Made by a program: the position numbers and the translations under genes | Notes under the pieces: generated by a model | Told to the model about the DNA's origin: nothing | The model's input: the letters and a program-made list of their open reading frames with translations, nothing else | Database searches by the model: none | In this document: one piece after another, positions 20,465 through 28,724 of the stretch | Position numbering within the stretch: position 1 is the first letter of the stretch | How the letters are laid out: every line of letters begins with the position of its first letter | Source: Virgibacillus chiguensis | Lineage (GTDB): Bacteria > Bacillota > Bacilli > Bacillales > Amphibacillaceae | Direction of reading: 5' to 3' | DNA: 64,000 nucleotides | Assembly: GCF_900129865.1 (NCBI RefSeq) | Contig: NZ_FQXD01000002.1 | Span: 248,001 to 312,000 of the forward strand

Positions 20465-21319
20465 ATGAATAGAAGATCTTTTCTAAAAAAATCCCTCGGT
20501 AGTTTATTTACTTTGTTAGGTTTAAGTGGAGGAACGTTTTACTACGCTAAAGATGTCGAACCCATTTTACTCCACGTAAATAAAAATACGGTTGAGTCTA
20601 GTAAAATTCCAAAAGCGTTTGACCAATTCAAAATCGTTCAATTTTCAGATACGCATATTGGTTTTCATTACACATTAGAACAATTAAAAGAGCTAGTAAC
20701 AAAAATCAATGGGTTACAAGCCGATTTAATTGTGTTTACTGGTGACCTAGTAGATGAGCCTCAAAATTTTCATTGGGATAATACCATTATTGATATATTG
20801 AAAGAGTTGCAAGCAACTAAAGGAAAGTTTTGGATTTACGGAAACCATGATCATGGTGGGTATGGAACCGAAGTTGTTTATAATGTAATGGAAAAAGCAG
20901 GGTTTCAACTATTGCAAAATAATAGTGTTTCCATTAAATTAAAGGATGCTGCATTTAATTTAGCTGGCATTGATGATTTGATGTTAGGTAAACCAAATAT
21001 TAACCAAACTCTAGCGCAAGTGAATACGAACCTCTTTACCGTTTTACTGGCCCATGAACCGGACTTCGCAGATAAAGCCAAAAACCATCCAATAGACATG
21101 CAGCTATCAGGACACAGTCACGGTGGGCAAATTCGCTTTCCATTCATAGGTCATCTTTACAGCCCAGCATATGCAGAAAATTATGTACAAGGAAAATACA
21201 CCTTGAATGAAGGCCGGTTTCAGTTGTTTGTCAGCAGCGGTATAGGTACAACTCGACTCCCCTTTCGATTTCTATGTAAACCAGAAATTAATATGTACAC
21301 ATTGAAATCAAAGGTTTAG
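20465..21319 (+). CDS. ykuE: Tat-exported metallophosphoesterase (YkuE-like)
   Basis: 284-residue calcineurin-like phosphoesterase. The N-terminus MNRRSFLKKSLG carries a twin-arginine motif (RRSFLKK) and a hydrophobic segment, so it is probably exported by Tat as B. subtilis YkuE is. Metal motifs are FSDTHIG, TGDLVD, YGNHDHGG, LAHEPD and SGHSHGGQ. I place the start at 20465, since the TTG at 20456 is too close to the ribosome binding site. YkuE is described as a cell-wall-localised, metal-dependent phosphodiesterase; its substrate is not settled. Neighbour ykyB also follows B. subtilis order. Confidence 0.88.
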   Translation: MNRRSFLKKSLGSLFTLLGLSGGTFYYAKDVEPILLHVNKNTVESSKIPKAFDQFKIVQFSDTHIGFHYTLEQLKELVTKINGLQADLIVFTGDLVDEPQNFHWDNTIIDILKELQATKGKFWIYGNHDHGGYGTEVVYNVMEKAGFQLLQNNSVSIKLKDAAFNLAGIDDLMLGKPNINQTLAQVNTNLFTVLLAHEPDFADKAKNHPIDMQLSGHSHGGQIRFPFIGHLYSPAYAENYVQGKYTLNEGRFQLFVSSGIGTTRLPFRFLCKPEINMYTLKSKV

Positions 21320-21439
21320 ATGAAGAGAAATCCACCAATGAAACTGTTATATACACTCTTTTACACTAATTTCCTTGCATCTATTTACTTGTTACGATAG
21401 GATATAGACAACTTAATTTCCTAAGGAGGAGCACATAGG

Positions 21440-21904
21440 ATGAATGAATCAGAGCAACTTGACGATCTAGCAAAAGCAATTTATACAGTTAACCGACACG
21501 CGAAAACAGCTCCTGATCCAAAACACTTATATTATATAAAAAAAGCAACGATAAACGAGTTACTTAAAAAAAAGTTAGCCAAAAAGGTCGGTTTGCACTT
21601 CTCTAAACACCCTAAATATAGTAATCAGCATTCCACTCTACTCGTTCAAGTTGCTAATTACTATTTTCATATACCTCCAACGAAAGATGATTTCAAAGAA
21701 TTACAGCATTTAGGAGAATTGGATGAAAGTTACCGTAACCCTCAAACAAAAATGTCTTTATCACAAGCAAAAAAAATAATTTACAGTTACTTGAATTGGA
21801 AATCTTCTCAAAAAACAAAAAAGGTTAGCAAACGAAGCTCAGCCTATTACACTCCATCATCTTTAGGTAAAATGAACTGGGCAAAAAAAACACATCATCA
21901 TTGA
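21440..21904 (+). CDS. ykyB: YkyB-family protein
   Basis: 154-residue basic cytoplasmic protein, without signal or membrane segments, beginning MNESEQLDDLAKAIYTVN. Motifs AIYTVNRHAKTAPDPKHL, KKVGLHFSKHPKYS and SYRNPQTKMSLSQAK match YkyB of B. subtilis, same length. The C-terminus is rich in Lys, Ser and His. The family has no known function. ATG follows AAGGAGGAGCACAGG closely. In B. subtilis ykyB also lies between patA and ykuE, which supports orthology. Confidence 0.85.
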   Translation: MNESEQLDDLAKAIYTVNRHAKTAPDPKHLYYIKKATINELLKKKLAKKVGLHFSKHPKYSNQHSTLLVQVANYYFHIPPTKDDFKELQHLGELDESYRNPQTKMSLSQAKKIIYSYLNWKSSQKTKKVSKRSSAYYTPSSLGKMNWAKKTHHH

Positions 21905-22044
21905 TGGATATACTTTATATACGATAGCTTCATGCGCTAATTTCACAAAATATATAACCCTCCACGAAGATGCTTACAATTATTGCATGTTTTAACTTCT
22001 TCTCAACAAGGTATACCATATACAAGAGCAATTGTAAGTTTGTT

Positions 22045-22420
22045 GTGAACTACTCACCACTTAGCTTCGCTTGAAGTTGGAGCTTCTCATTTCCACGACG
22101 AAAGCAACCTTTCGTCTCCATGAGCGTTACTTCGGGAAGTTCCTGCCCTAGATGTCCGACGAATCGGAGTTTCTTTCGTACCTTGGATATTTTACGCATG
22201 GAAGGAATAGCTTGATTTTCGCATTATTAGTTTCTCCATGCAACCTCATATATCCAGTTTTTAAAGAACACTTCATGCTCTTATGGTAACATGCGTTCGG
22301 TCAATTAGCACGTCTAAAGACGTACTTGACCGAAAGCCAATTCATCTCCACCTTACCGCTGGGATTTCACCCTTCACACGCTTGAAGATGGAGACTTCTT
22401 GGCTAAAAACGTTAAAAGGA
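22045..22420 (-). mobile_element. Relic of an IS200/IS605 (IS1341-type) element
   Basis: On the minus strand the segment ends AAGTGGTGAGTAGTTCAC (terminus at 22045), the typical right end of Bacillaceae IS605/TnpB elements, with a CTTCAAGCGAAG hairpin before it. One frame just before it reads NAHGDE ... WK, stop, EAPTSSEAKW, resembling the C-terminus of TnpB (CGD ... KQEAP) with a stop in place of Gln. A second piece (22320-22420) has the GAAGTCTCCATCTTCAAG and GGTGGAGATGAATTGGC pieces seen near ends of related elements. No intact transposase remains. The rest of 21905-22432 is non-coding. Confidence 0.55.
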
Positions 22421-22432
22421 GAGGATAATTAT

Positions 22433-22636
22433 ATGACAGAATATAGTGATTTCATGTATGAACTTCATAAGTATGCTACGCAAACCCATGCTTTAAAAGA
22501 CAAATTTGAAAAACTATCAGCAGAAGAAAAACAAGTTGTTATCCATGCAGCTCCAGAAGAAATTACCAATCCAGAGCGGATCCACCATCCTGTATTTCAA
22601 TGGCTTGAAAATCTTCAAAATAAAAACAGCAGATAG
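22433..22636 (+). CDS. Small hypothetical protein (67 aa)
   Basis: 67 residues beginning MTEYSDFMYELHKYATQ, with ATG at 22433 after AAAAGGAGAGGATAATT, a good ribosome binding site. The protein is charged and predicted helical, ending HPVFQWLENLQNKNSR; no membrane segment, signal or metal motif is seen. I do not recognise the family. It lies directly after the IS605 relic and before a copy of the interspersed repeat, with no operon partner. Codon use looks like its neighbours. Confidence 0.62.
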   Translation: MTEYSDFMYELHKYATQTHALKDKFEKLSAEEKQVVIHAAPEEITNPERIHHPVFQWLENLQNKNSR

Positions 22637-22825
22637 ACGGGCGTACGGCGTCTGCCCTATAGCAAAGTATAAAAATCATGGTTTTCATATGCAATGATCG
22701 CTTTTGCTATAAAGGTTTGATTGGTCAATAAACAAGCTGAGTTTAAGAGAAACTGGCTATGTAAAACAACAAATGATTATTTACAACGATGACAGCTTAA
22801 AAAGCTAAACGTCTTACGAATGAAC

Positions 22826-22891
22826 GTTAGAAAAACTTGGCTTGTCACCAAGTCTTATGGCGAAAGCCTTCTTTTTTTTATACTTTAATTT
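22826..22891 (+). repeat. ~105-bp repeat, internally deleted copy
   Basis: GTTAGAAAAACTTGGCTTG, TCACCAAGTCTTATGG, CGAAAGCC and TTTATACTTTAATT. The AACGACGTCGTT centre is lost. The left hairpin is almost perfect. Nothing else is seen in 22637-22940. Confidence 0.75.
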
Positions 22892-22940
22892 GTCAAATTA
22901 AACGAGACAACATGCTTACTTATAGTGGAATCATGAACAA

Positions 22941-23261
22941 TTATTTTAACCAACCTCTGATCATAGCTTTAAGAATTAATATTAAACCAAAAGTAGCTAA
23001 TGATTGCATAATCAGCGGAAACGACTGAAAAAAGCTATTATTAATTCCACCATTTAGCAAGCTGATTGCAAAATAGGTAGAGAGAACGAATAAACTAACA
23101 ATAATATAAGAAAGAAGTAACAAGGCTTTACGATGAATTATCCAACGAATAAATGACCGTGAAATAAAATAAATAAGGCTGAACAAACTAACTAGAAAAA
23201 TGATATACCAATACTTCCTATCCAGTCTTGATGGGTCTACTATTTCTAAAATGGAATCCAT
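22941..23261 (-). CDS. Small integral membrane protein, unknown function
   Basis: 106 residues with three predicted membrane helices, starting about 19 (YIIFLVSLFSLIYFISRSF), 43 (LLLLSYIIVSLFVLSTYFAI) and 78 (FPLIMQSLATFGLILILKA). The chosen ATG at 23261 has AAAGGAAAGG upstream; an in-frame start at 23327 has no ribosome binding site. No family is recognised. Hydrophobicity and length would suit a small accessory membrane protein. It is divergent from the broken transporter that follows. Confidence 0.6.
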   Translation of the reverse strand: MDSILEIVDPSRLDRKYWYIIFLVSLFSLIYFISRSFIRWIIHRKALLLLSYIIVSLFVLSTYFAISLLNGGINNSFFQSFPLIMQSLATFGLILILKAMIRGWLK

Positions 23262-23388
23262 GTAATTCAGCCTTTCCTTTGCATATTTTATCCCGCTATT
23301 ATCTTTGCCAACTTTATTGACTAGCATACATCGGAGTAACCCGGTTTTATAGCATCCTACTATTTTTTTATAAAGGCGAGAACATGAG

Positions 23389-23425
23389 AGATGGTGGCTT
23401 GCGCTCTTGAGCGAGCCATGATGGC
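23389..23425. repeat. GGCTCGCTC-type hairpin, copy 1
   Basis: GGCTTGCGCTC and GAGCGAGCC form an imperfect stem within GATGGTGGC ... CATGATGGC. A related, perfect hairpin is at 61874-61904. Confidence 0.45.
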
Positions 23426-23480
23426 TTCTTATCGTGTTAATAAGCTATTGGACTATGTTACATCTAAAACGGGGGTAGCG

Positions 23481-23920
23481 TTGAAGTAAGAAAGCATATA
23501 TATTCATTATACTTGGGGCTGCATTATGGGGTACGATTGGATGGTATGTGAAACAACTCTATGATTATGGATTCTCCCCTATAGAGATAGTTATTTTACG
23601 AGCGTGGACAGCAGCAATAATGCTGGTTGTTGACTTACTTCTGTTTGCTAAAGAGCAATTAGAATTGCGAACTGTAAAAAATTCCCAATATGGTCTTGAA
23701 TTTTTACCAACTGCTTTTGCGTATATTATTTATACGTGTGGGTTAAAAGATATTGAAGCCTCCAAGGCATCTATTTTAACCACGGTTGAACCAGTAGTTG
23801 CTAGATAATCGGTATTTTTATTTTCAAAGAGACTTTTACCCTCCAATAAATCATTGGCATGGTTATTATTTTAGGGACCATTTTATTAATACAACATCAA
23901 CCAAAAAAGAAAACAACCTC
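23481..23920 (+). pseudogene. Broken EamA/DMT-family transporter
   Basis: The frame at 23491-23805 gives YIFIILGAALWGTIGWYVKQ, then jumps from about residue 70 to FLPTAFAYIIYTCGLKDIEA, which belongs near the end of a roughly 300-residue EamA protein; about 130 residues are missing. After VEPVVA the frame shifts, and GIFIFKETFTLQ, stop, IIGMVIILGTILL continues in another frame. There is no start codon with a ribosome binding site. At least an internal deletion, one frameshift and one stop are seen, so the gene is dead. The parent was a drug/metabolite-type exporter with unknown substrate. Confidence 0.85.
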
Positions 23921-24047
23921 TGTAAAAAAACTGGTTGACAAGCTAGTATTTCTTTTCCAAAAGACTGTTTTTTCTATTTTTAAAAAACAAAACAGAAAAA
24001 ACAGTCTGAATATTAAAACCGGAAAGTTTAATTTTCTAGTTCATTAT

Positions 24048-24203
24048 TTATAAACTTACTTTTTTATCTCGCTTTTTTTTTACTAGTTCGATCTGTTTGC
24101 TTTCTAACTTCTTTTCAATCCGCGATATACTATGCTCATCTTCAAGCAATTCTTGCTTATTTCTCTTTACTAATTGCTCAAAATTTAACGTTTTAGGTCT
24201 CAT
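24048..24203 (-). CDS. fbpB: FbpB-like Fur-regulated basic protein
   Basis: 51-residue basic, helical protein: MRPKTLNFEQLVKRNKQ, then ELLEDEHSISRIEKKLE and a Lys-rich tail. It matches the FbpB family, small partners of the FsrA small RNA in the iron-sparing response of B. subtilis. Start ATG at 24203 follows AAAAGGAG by 8 bases; 18 additional in-frame upstream residues have no ribosome binding site. No clear Fur box is seen, but ATACTT and AAGTAT form an inverted repeat at 24221-24239. Role in iron response is inferred from family only. Confidence 0.75.
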   Translation of the reverse strand: MRPKTLNFEQLVKRNKQELLEDEHSISRIEKKLESKQIELVKKKRDKKVSL

Positions 24204-24319
24204 ATGATACACTCCTTTTATACTTGTACTATAAGTATACCCTATTTTTATATACACTAGATCACAAATTTTTAAATATTTTTTAACAATTAAACCAATT
24301 TTACTGTGGAGGTTATTTT

Positions 24320-25483
24320 ATGCAGCACTTATTGAATAAACATGTACAAGAAATAGAAATATCAGGCATTCGTAAATTCTTTAATATGGTTTCAACGGAA
24401 GACGATATTATATCTTTAACTATAGGTCAACCAGATTTTCAAACTCCTGAACATATTAAACAAGCATCTATTCAAGCGTTAATGTCCAACCAAACATCTT
24501 ATACACATAACGCTGGTATACTCCCATTACGTAAAGCTATTTCTCATTTCTACGAATCAAACTATGAACTGTCTTATTCGCCTGAAAATGAGGTCATCGT
24601 CACTGTAGGAGCTTCACAAGCTATCGATATCACCTTTCGTACCATTTTAAATCCTGGTGATGAAGTATTGCTACCTGCACCCATATATCCTGGCTATGAG
24701 CCTTTAATCCGTTTGGCTGGTGCTATTCCTATCTATATGGATACAACGAAAACAAATTTAAAATTGACAAAAGAAATTTTAAAGCAACATATTACGTCCA
24801 AAACCAAATGTGTTATTCTTCCGTACCCATCCAATCCAACTGGCATGTCTTATAACAAAAAGGAATTAGCGGGATTTGCAAATGTATTAAAAGACCAACA
24901 GTTGTTTGTGTTGGCTGACGAAATCTATAGTCAGCTTTCTTATGACTATCCACATACTTCCATTGCGAGCTTTTCCGGTATGAAGGAGAAAACGATTGTC
25001 ATTAATGGGGTATCCAAATCGCATTCCATGACAGGTTTTCGAATTGGGTACACACTTGCCCCAGACTGGATTTCTAAACAGTTGATAAAAGTGCATCAAT
25101 ACAATGTGTCTTGTGCGACTTCTATCAGCCAATATGGAGCATTAGAAGCATTAACTGAAGGATTAGAGGATACAAAAATAATGAAAGCAGCTTACCATGA
25201 ACGAAGAGACTACGTATACGATAGATTACACAAAATGGGGTTACATTGCCCAAATCCAAATGGCGCTTTTTACATGTTTCCTTATTTTCCATTCACAAAT
25301 AGCAGCTCATTCACGTTTGGAATAGACTTGGTTAAACAAGGACGAGTTGCTTTAGTTCCTGGTGACAGCTTCTCGAAATTAGGAGAAGGATATATGCGAC
25401 TTTCTTACGCCTATGATAAGCATACACTAAATGTAGGACTCGATCGTTTAGAAGCATATTTACAACAACACCCATTAGACTAA
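24320..25483 (+). CDS. patA: PLP aminotransferase, probable N-acetyl-LL-diaminopimelate aminotransferase
   Basis: 387-residue fold-type I aminotransferase (AT class Ib). The PLP lysine is K233 in INGVSKSHSMTGFRIGY; other sites are SNPTG (171-175), the cofactor aspartate in VLADEIYS and the C-terminal arginine in YMRLSYA. The gene lies near ykyB and ykuE as patA does in B. subtilis, and dapH and dapL are in this window. It is therefore the likely enzyme for the transamination step between DapH and DapL. Other aminotransferase specificities cannot be excluded by sequence. ATG follows TGGAGG by 9 bases. Confidence 0.87.
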   Translation: MQHLLNKHVQEIEISGIRKFFNMVSTEDDIISLTIGQPDFQTPEHIKQASIQALMSNQTSYTHNAGILPLRKAISHFYESNYELSYSPENEVIVTVGASQAIDITFRTILNPGDEVLLPAPIYPGYEPLIRLAGAIPIYMDTTKTNLKLTKEILKQHITSKTKCVILPYPSNPTGMSYNKKELAGFANVLKDQQLFVLADEIYSQLSYDYPHTSIASFSGMKEKTIVINGVSKSHSMTGFRIGYTLAPDWISKQLIKVHQYNVSCATSISQYGALEALTEGLEDTKIMKAAYHERRDYVYDRLHKMGLHCPNPNGAFYMFPYFPFTNSSSFTFGIDLVKQGRVALVPGDSFSKLGEGYMRLSYAYDKHTLNVGLDRLEAYLQQHPLD

Positions 25484-25659
25484 TATTTCATATGCCTTGA
25501 TTGGATTTGTCTTTCTATATCATATTTGTTTAGTAACTCGTCTAATTCTTGGCTTAATTCAATAGCTTCTAAATTAGTAAAGCCTTTCTCTAGAGCAACT
25601 TCTGCCATTCGGTACCGTAAATATTCTATACGTTTTAATAATTCATCTGTCGTGTTCAT
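25480..25659 (-). CDS. Spo0E-like phosphatase of Spo0A
   Basis: 59-residue helical hairpin protein of the Spo0E family, which dephosphorylates Spo0A~P and delays sporulation. The signature SQELDELLNKYD is present after a first helix with IEYLRYRMAEVA. The ATG at 25659 has AAGGAGG 16 bases upstream, which is long; no alternative start codon lies between, so translation may be weak or use that spacing. The stop overlaps the patA stop by 4 bases (convergent). Length and motif fit Spo0E/YisI/YnzD-type proteins. Confidence 0.82.
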   Translation of the reverse strand: MNTTDELLKRIEYLRYRMAEVALEKGFTNLEAIELSQELDELLNKYDIERQIQSRHMKY

Positions 25660-26312
25660 TGTAGATAAAGAGTTACCTCCTTTTTTTGTAGTATATTCAT
25701 AGCAAACCCGCTCTGAAGTTGCAGTGGACCTTTGTTGGATTATTGCATAGTTAAGTGCTAAAGCCCTTAACAAATTGAAAATTTATGGAACCAATTAACA
25801 TCAGTCTGCCTTTTTAGCGAGTGTTACAGCACATTATATCAAGATCAAAATCTGCCACATAGTGCAAATAGCCTAGCTAATAGTCGCAAATTGGTAATAT
25901 TGATTAGATAATTACCTTATGATCACTTTTATATAATACAGACTTATTTTAAATGTAGCATAGGTTGACAGAATATGACAAGCTTTTGGCTATTCTAAAG
26001 CTTCGCCTGTTGCGATTCGAGTTTTACATCCCTAAAAAAGAAAAGCGCATATACATATTGAAACAGCAGTTATTTTTACAACTTATAACAGGACTAAAGA
26101 CCTTTTCTTGTTCAAAAACGCCAAACAATTATTTTAGTCCTTACTTGTTTTTCCAATTTCAAATGAATTAAAACATGGATAAATTAGTTAAATTGCTATT
26201 ACGAAGAGTTTCTACCGGTAAATGAATACGAATTTAAGTTTTTACACTCGCTTAGTTACTATCTCTGTGCTAATATATTAGTGAAATGTTTTTTTGGGAA
26301 AGGATGTCTTCG
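25660..26312. other. AT-rich gap, no supported gene
   Basis: About 650 bases between the Spo0E-like gene and the signal peptidase. A 68-codon TTG frame at 25965-26171 has no ribosome binding site and no recognisable product. No hairpin or repeat copy was recognised. It may hold promoters for both flanking genes. Confidence 0.5.
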
Positions 26313-26837
26313 GTGACAAAATCAAACAAGAAAAATGAATGGATAGAATGGGCAAAAGCCATTATTATTGCGATTTTAATTGCTTTCTTTATAAAAACAT
26401 TTATTTTTGCAACATCTATTGTTGATGGAGAAAGCATGGATCCCACTCTCCAAAACGGAGAAAGAGTAATTTTTAATAAACTTATATATATTCTTGATGA
26501 GCCAGAACGCGGAGACATTGTTATTATTGAAAAACCTTATAAAAATTATGTGAAACGTGTTATTGGACTGCCTGGGGAAACAATTGAAATAAACGATGGT
26601 AGTCTCTATATAAACGGGGAAAGATATGACCAAACTTTTCTAAGTGAAGAGGTGCAACGTCAATCTGGTAATTATGGGCCGGAAAAAATTCCTGAAGGCA
26701 GTTATTTCGTAATGGGTGATAATCGTGCCATCAGCAAGGATAGTCGTAATGGATTAGGTTACATCGAAGAAGATGAAATTATTGGACGGTCAGAGTTTGT
26801 AATTTTTCCATTTGATCAATGGACACTAACAAGATAG
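26313..26837 (+). CDS. sipS: Signal peptidase I
   Basis: Membrane-bound Ser/Lys protease that removes signal peptides, 174 residues from a GTG start at 26313 (GAAAGGATG lies 6-7 bases upstream; the in-frame ATGs at 26286 and 26304 are less well placed). One N-terminal membrane anchor (about 12-34) is followed by the catalytic serine S41 in GESMDPT and the general-base lysine K81 in YVKRVIGLPG. Box E is MGDNRAISKDSRNGLG. Length fits the short prokaryotic-type SipS/SipT group of Bacillus. Symbol is by similarity; which paralogue is uncertain. Confidence 0.92.
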   Translation: MTKSNKKNEWIEWAKAIIIAILIAFFIKTFIFATSIVDGESMDPTLQNGERVIFNKLIYILDEPERGDIVIIEKPYKNYVKRVIGLPGETIEINDGSLYINGERYDQTFLSEEVQRQSGNYGPEKIPEGSYFVMGDNRAISKDSRNGLGYIEEDEIIGRSEFVIFPFDQWTLTR

Positions 26838-26869
26838 AGTTGGAAATTAATTTCCAACTCTATCTTGTT
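26828..26869. terminator. Perfect 42-bp palindromic terminator overlapping the sip stop
   Basis: Bases 26828-26869 are an exact 21+21 inverted repeat (half-site AACAAGATAGAGTTGGAAATT). It begins inside the last three codons of the signal peptidase gene and ends with TTTAATT. Confidence 0.8.
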
Positions 26870-26984
26870 TAATTCAGAAACGAAACACAGACACGATTTT
26901 CCTAAAATAATAATACCCCATACACTTCAAAGCTATGTTTCAGTTTCTTCCAATTAGTACGTCCATTGTGAATTCACCATGAAT

Positions 26985-27074
26985 TTACTTTTCACTGTCA
27001 AATACACAATAACCAAGATTCAGTATTAAAATGGCGAAACAAATAACCGCAAATGCAATTTCCATATTTCCCAT
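26985..27074 (-). CDS. Possible small membrane protein (29 aa)
   Basis: A 29-codon frame, MGNMEIAFAVICFAILILN then LGYCVFDSEK, would give one membrane helix (about 5-24) with a short charged tail. The ATG at 27074 has AGGGGGTG 10 bases upstream. No family is recognised, and the frame is too short for codon statistics. It lies alone in the 700-base gap between the signal peptidase and the zinc-ribbon gene. Coding status rests on ribosome binding site plus membrane-like composition. Confidence 0.45.
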   Translation of the reverse strand: MGNMEIAFAVICFAILILNLGYCVFDSEK

Positions 27075-27317
27075 ATAACAGTTGCACCCCCTAAATCATG
27101 TACTATATTTAAGTACGAATGTTCAAAAGTTCACTGCCAACGTTTACATTTTAGTTAAACTTAAGAACAATCCCCCATTATTTAACTCCAGTATATCATA
27201 CCAATTTTAAATAACGTTGAAAAGCTAAAATATGATAAAATATAGTTACATGGTTGTTATGATAAACAAAGCAAATTTTTCGTCAGTGGAATGTTTCCTT
27301 CCGCCCTCAATGCTTGT

Positions 27318-27405
27318 CTAGAGCCTTAAACTTATAGCTAGTCTTTATAGCGAAAAAACGCTGTCGTTTTGCTTATACGTAGACTTAAACTTTCATATCT
27401 AGTAA
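27318..27405 (+). repeat. ~105-bp interspersed repeat, diverged copy
   Basis: AACTTATAGCTAGTC, TTTATAGCGAA, AAAACGCTGTCGTTTTGC, TTATACGT and AACTTTCATATCTAG. The centre is well kept and the left hairpin is damaged. Confidence 0.7.
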
Positions 27406-27539
27406 CCCCCTTATACGTATTGGCATGAAGATGCTGTTAACTCCAATTTACACTTGTCAGACTTAGCTTTTCCAATTCGTGAAGTGTAATCTTACAGCAC
27501 CGTATATCCATGACAAATCCTAGATTAGCAGGTGATTGC

Positions 27540-28697
27540 ATGCTTCATTGTCCTTATTGTAGCACTCTAACAAAAGAAAATGAGACGTATTGTATGAAAT
27601 GTGGAAGAATGCTTCCTGAAGATAGATATCATCGACTTAGTAGTAAACCAAACTTTTTTACACGGTGGAAATCGCCAATACTATCTACGGTTATTTTATT
27701 ATTTTTTGTTATTTCTTTATATATCACTTTGGAAATGCGTACAGCGAAAGCTAAAGATTATTACACAAAAGGCGAAGAAAAGGTTCTGGCTCAGGATTTT
27801 AAAACAGCACAGTCTTTATTTCAAGACGCCCTTGATATGAAGGATAATTTCCAACAAGCCGAAATTTCTTTAGCGTTTATGAATCAAGCCTTGTCCATGG
27901 AACAAACATTACAAAAAACGGAACAATTGCTTAAAGAGAAAAAATATACACAAGCCTTAGAAATTTTAAATGAATCAGAGAAAGGTTTGCAAGATTATAA
28001 TGGTGAAGCTGTAAACCAAATGGTTGAACGGGTTACAAAACAAAGGAACAAGATTAATATAGAGAAATTAGAACATGCACTAAAACAAAAACCAGAAATA
28101 GATCAATTAAAAGTATTGCTTTGGGACGCTGTGTCTATTGAAACAGAGGAAGCTGAACAGTTAACTGCTACTATACGTGAGCAAATTGTTAATTATGTGT
28201 TTGCTAAAGCAAGTGAGCAATTAAAGAACAACCAATTTAGTGATGGCAATCTTATCGTCAAAGACGGATTAAAATATGCACCAGATTCAGAAAAGTTGTT
28301 AAGCTTACAAACAACGATTGATAAAGAAAAAGTAGCCTTTGAAACTGCACAGCAAAGTAGAATAGAACAAGCAATGAGTACAGCAAATAAGGAACAGCAA
28401 ATGAATGAATCTGATGCTATTAAACTAAAACAAATGGAAACAACCAAGGATGATCAAGGAAACCTTGTCGTAAAAGGACAAGTACAAAGCGTTGCAACTA
28501 TTCCTATTAACTCCATTAGAGTGCAATATAGCATTACTACGAATGAGGGGGAAACATTATTGACAAACGAAGTATACGTATACCCAGAAGAATTATACCC
28601 CGAAGAAACAGGTCACTTTGAATTTACCCATTATGATGTAAATATGAATCAAGCGTTAACAGCTGAAGTGGAGACGATAGCTTGGTATACGAAATAA
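27540..28697 (+). CDS. Zinc-ribbon membrane protein with TPR-like helical region
   Basis: 385 residues from ATG 27540 (AGGTGATTGC upstream). An N-terminal zinc ribbon (CPYC at 4-7, CMKC about 20-23) faces the cytoplasm. It is followed by one membrane helix (about 47-68, ILSTVILLFFVISLYITL) and a long extracytoplasmic helical part with TPR-like repeats (YYTKGEEKVLAQDFKTAQSL and similar). The C-terminal ~90 residues look like a beta-rich FxLYD-type domain (GNLVVKGQVQSVATIPINSI). It lies 27 bases before a membrane-anchored trypsin-like protease, with the same start context. Function is unknown; a sensor or adaptor for the protease is a guess. Confidence 0.75.
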   Translation: MLHCPYCSTLTKENETYCMKCGRMLPEDRYHRLSSKPNFFTRWKSPILSTVILLFFVISLYITLEMRTAKAKDYYTKGEEKVLAQDFKTAQSLFQDALDMKDNFQQAEISLAFMNQALSMEQTLQKTEQLLKEKKYTQALEILNESEKGLQDYNGEAVNQMVERVTKQRNKINIEKLEHALKQKPEIDQLKVLLWDAVSIETEEAEQLTATIREQIVNYVFAKASEQLKNNQFSDGNLIVKDGLKYAPDSEKLLSLQTTIDKEKVAFETAQQSRIEQAMSTANKEQQMNESDAIKLKQMETTKDDQGNLVVKGQVQSVATIPINSIRVQYSITTNEGETLLTNEVYVYPEELYPEETGHFEFTHYDVNMNQALTAEVETIAWYTK

Positions 28698-28724
28698 ATT
28701 GCTTTTTCAATTGAGGTGCTGCAC

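Noticed and set aside
22283-22432. Longer N-terminus for the 67-residue protein at 22433
   Set aside because: The upstream 50 codons lie in the IS605 relic, while a good ribosome binding site directly precedes the ATG at 22433.
23962-24007. 14-bp inverted repeat AGACTGTTTTTTCT/AGAAAAAACAGTCT as a terminator
   Set aside because: T-run is within the stem, not after it, and the upstream gene is a pseudogene; no functional claim can be supported.
25965-26171. 68-codon TTG frame in the gap before the signal peptidase gene
   Set aside because: No ribosome binding site, no recognisable family, low-complexity Phe/Leu/Lys composition expected from AT-rich non-coding DNA.
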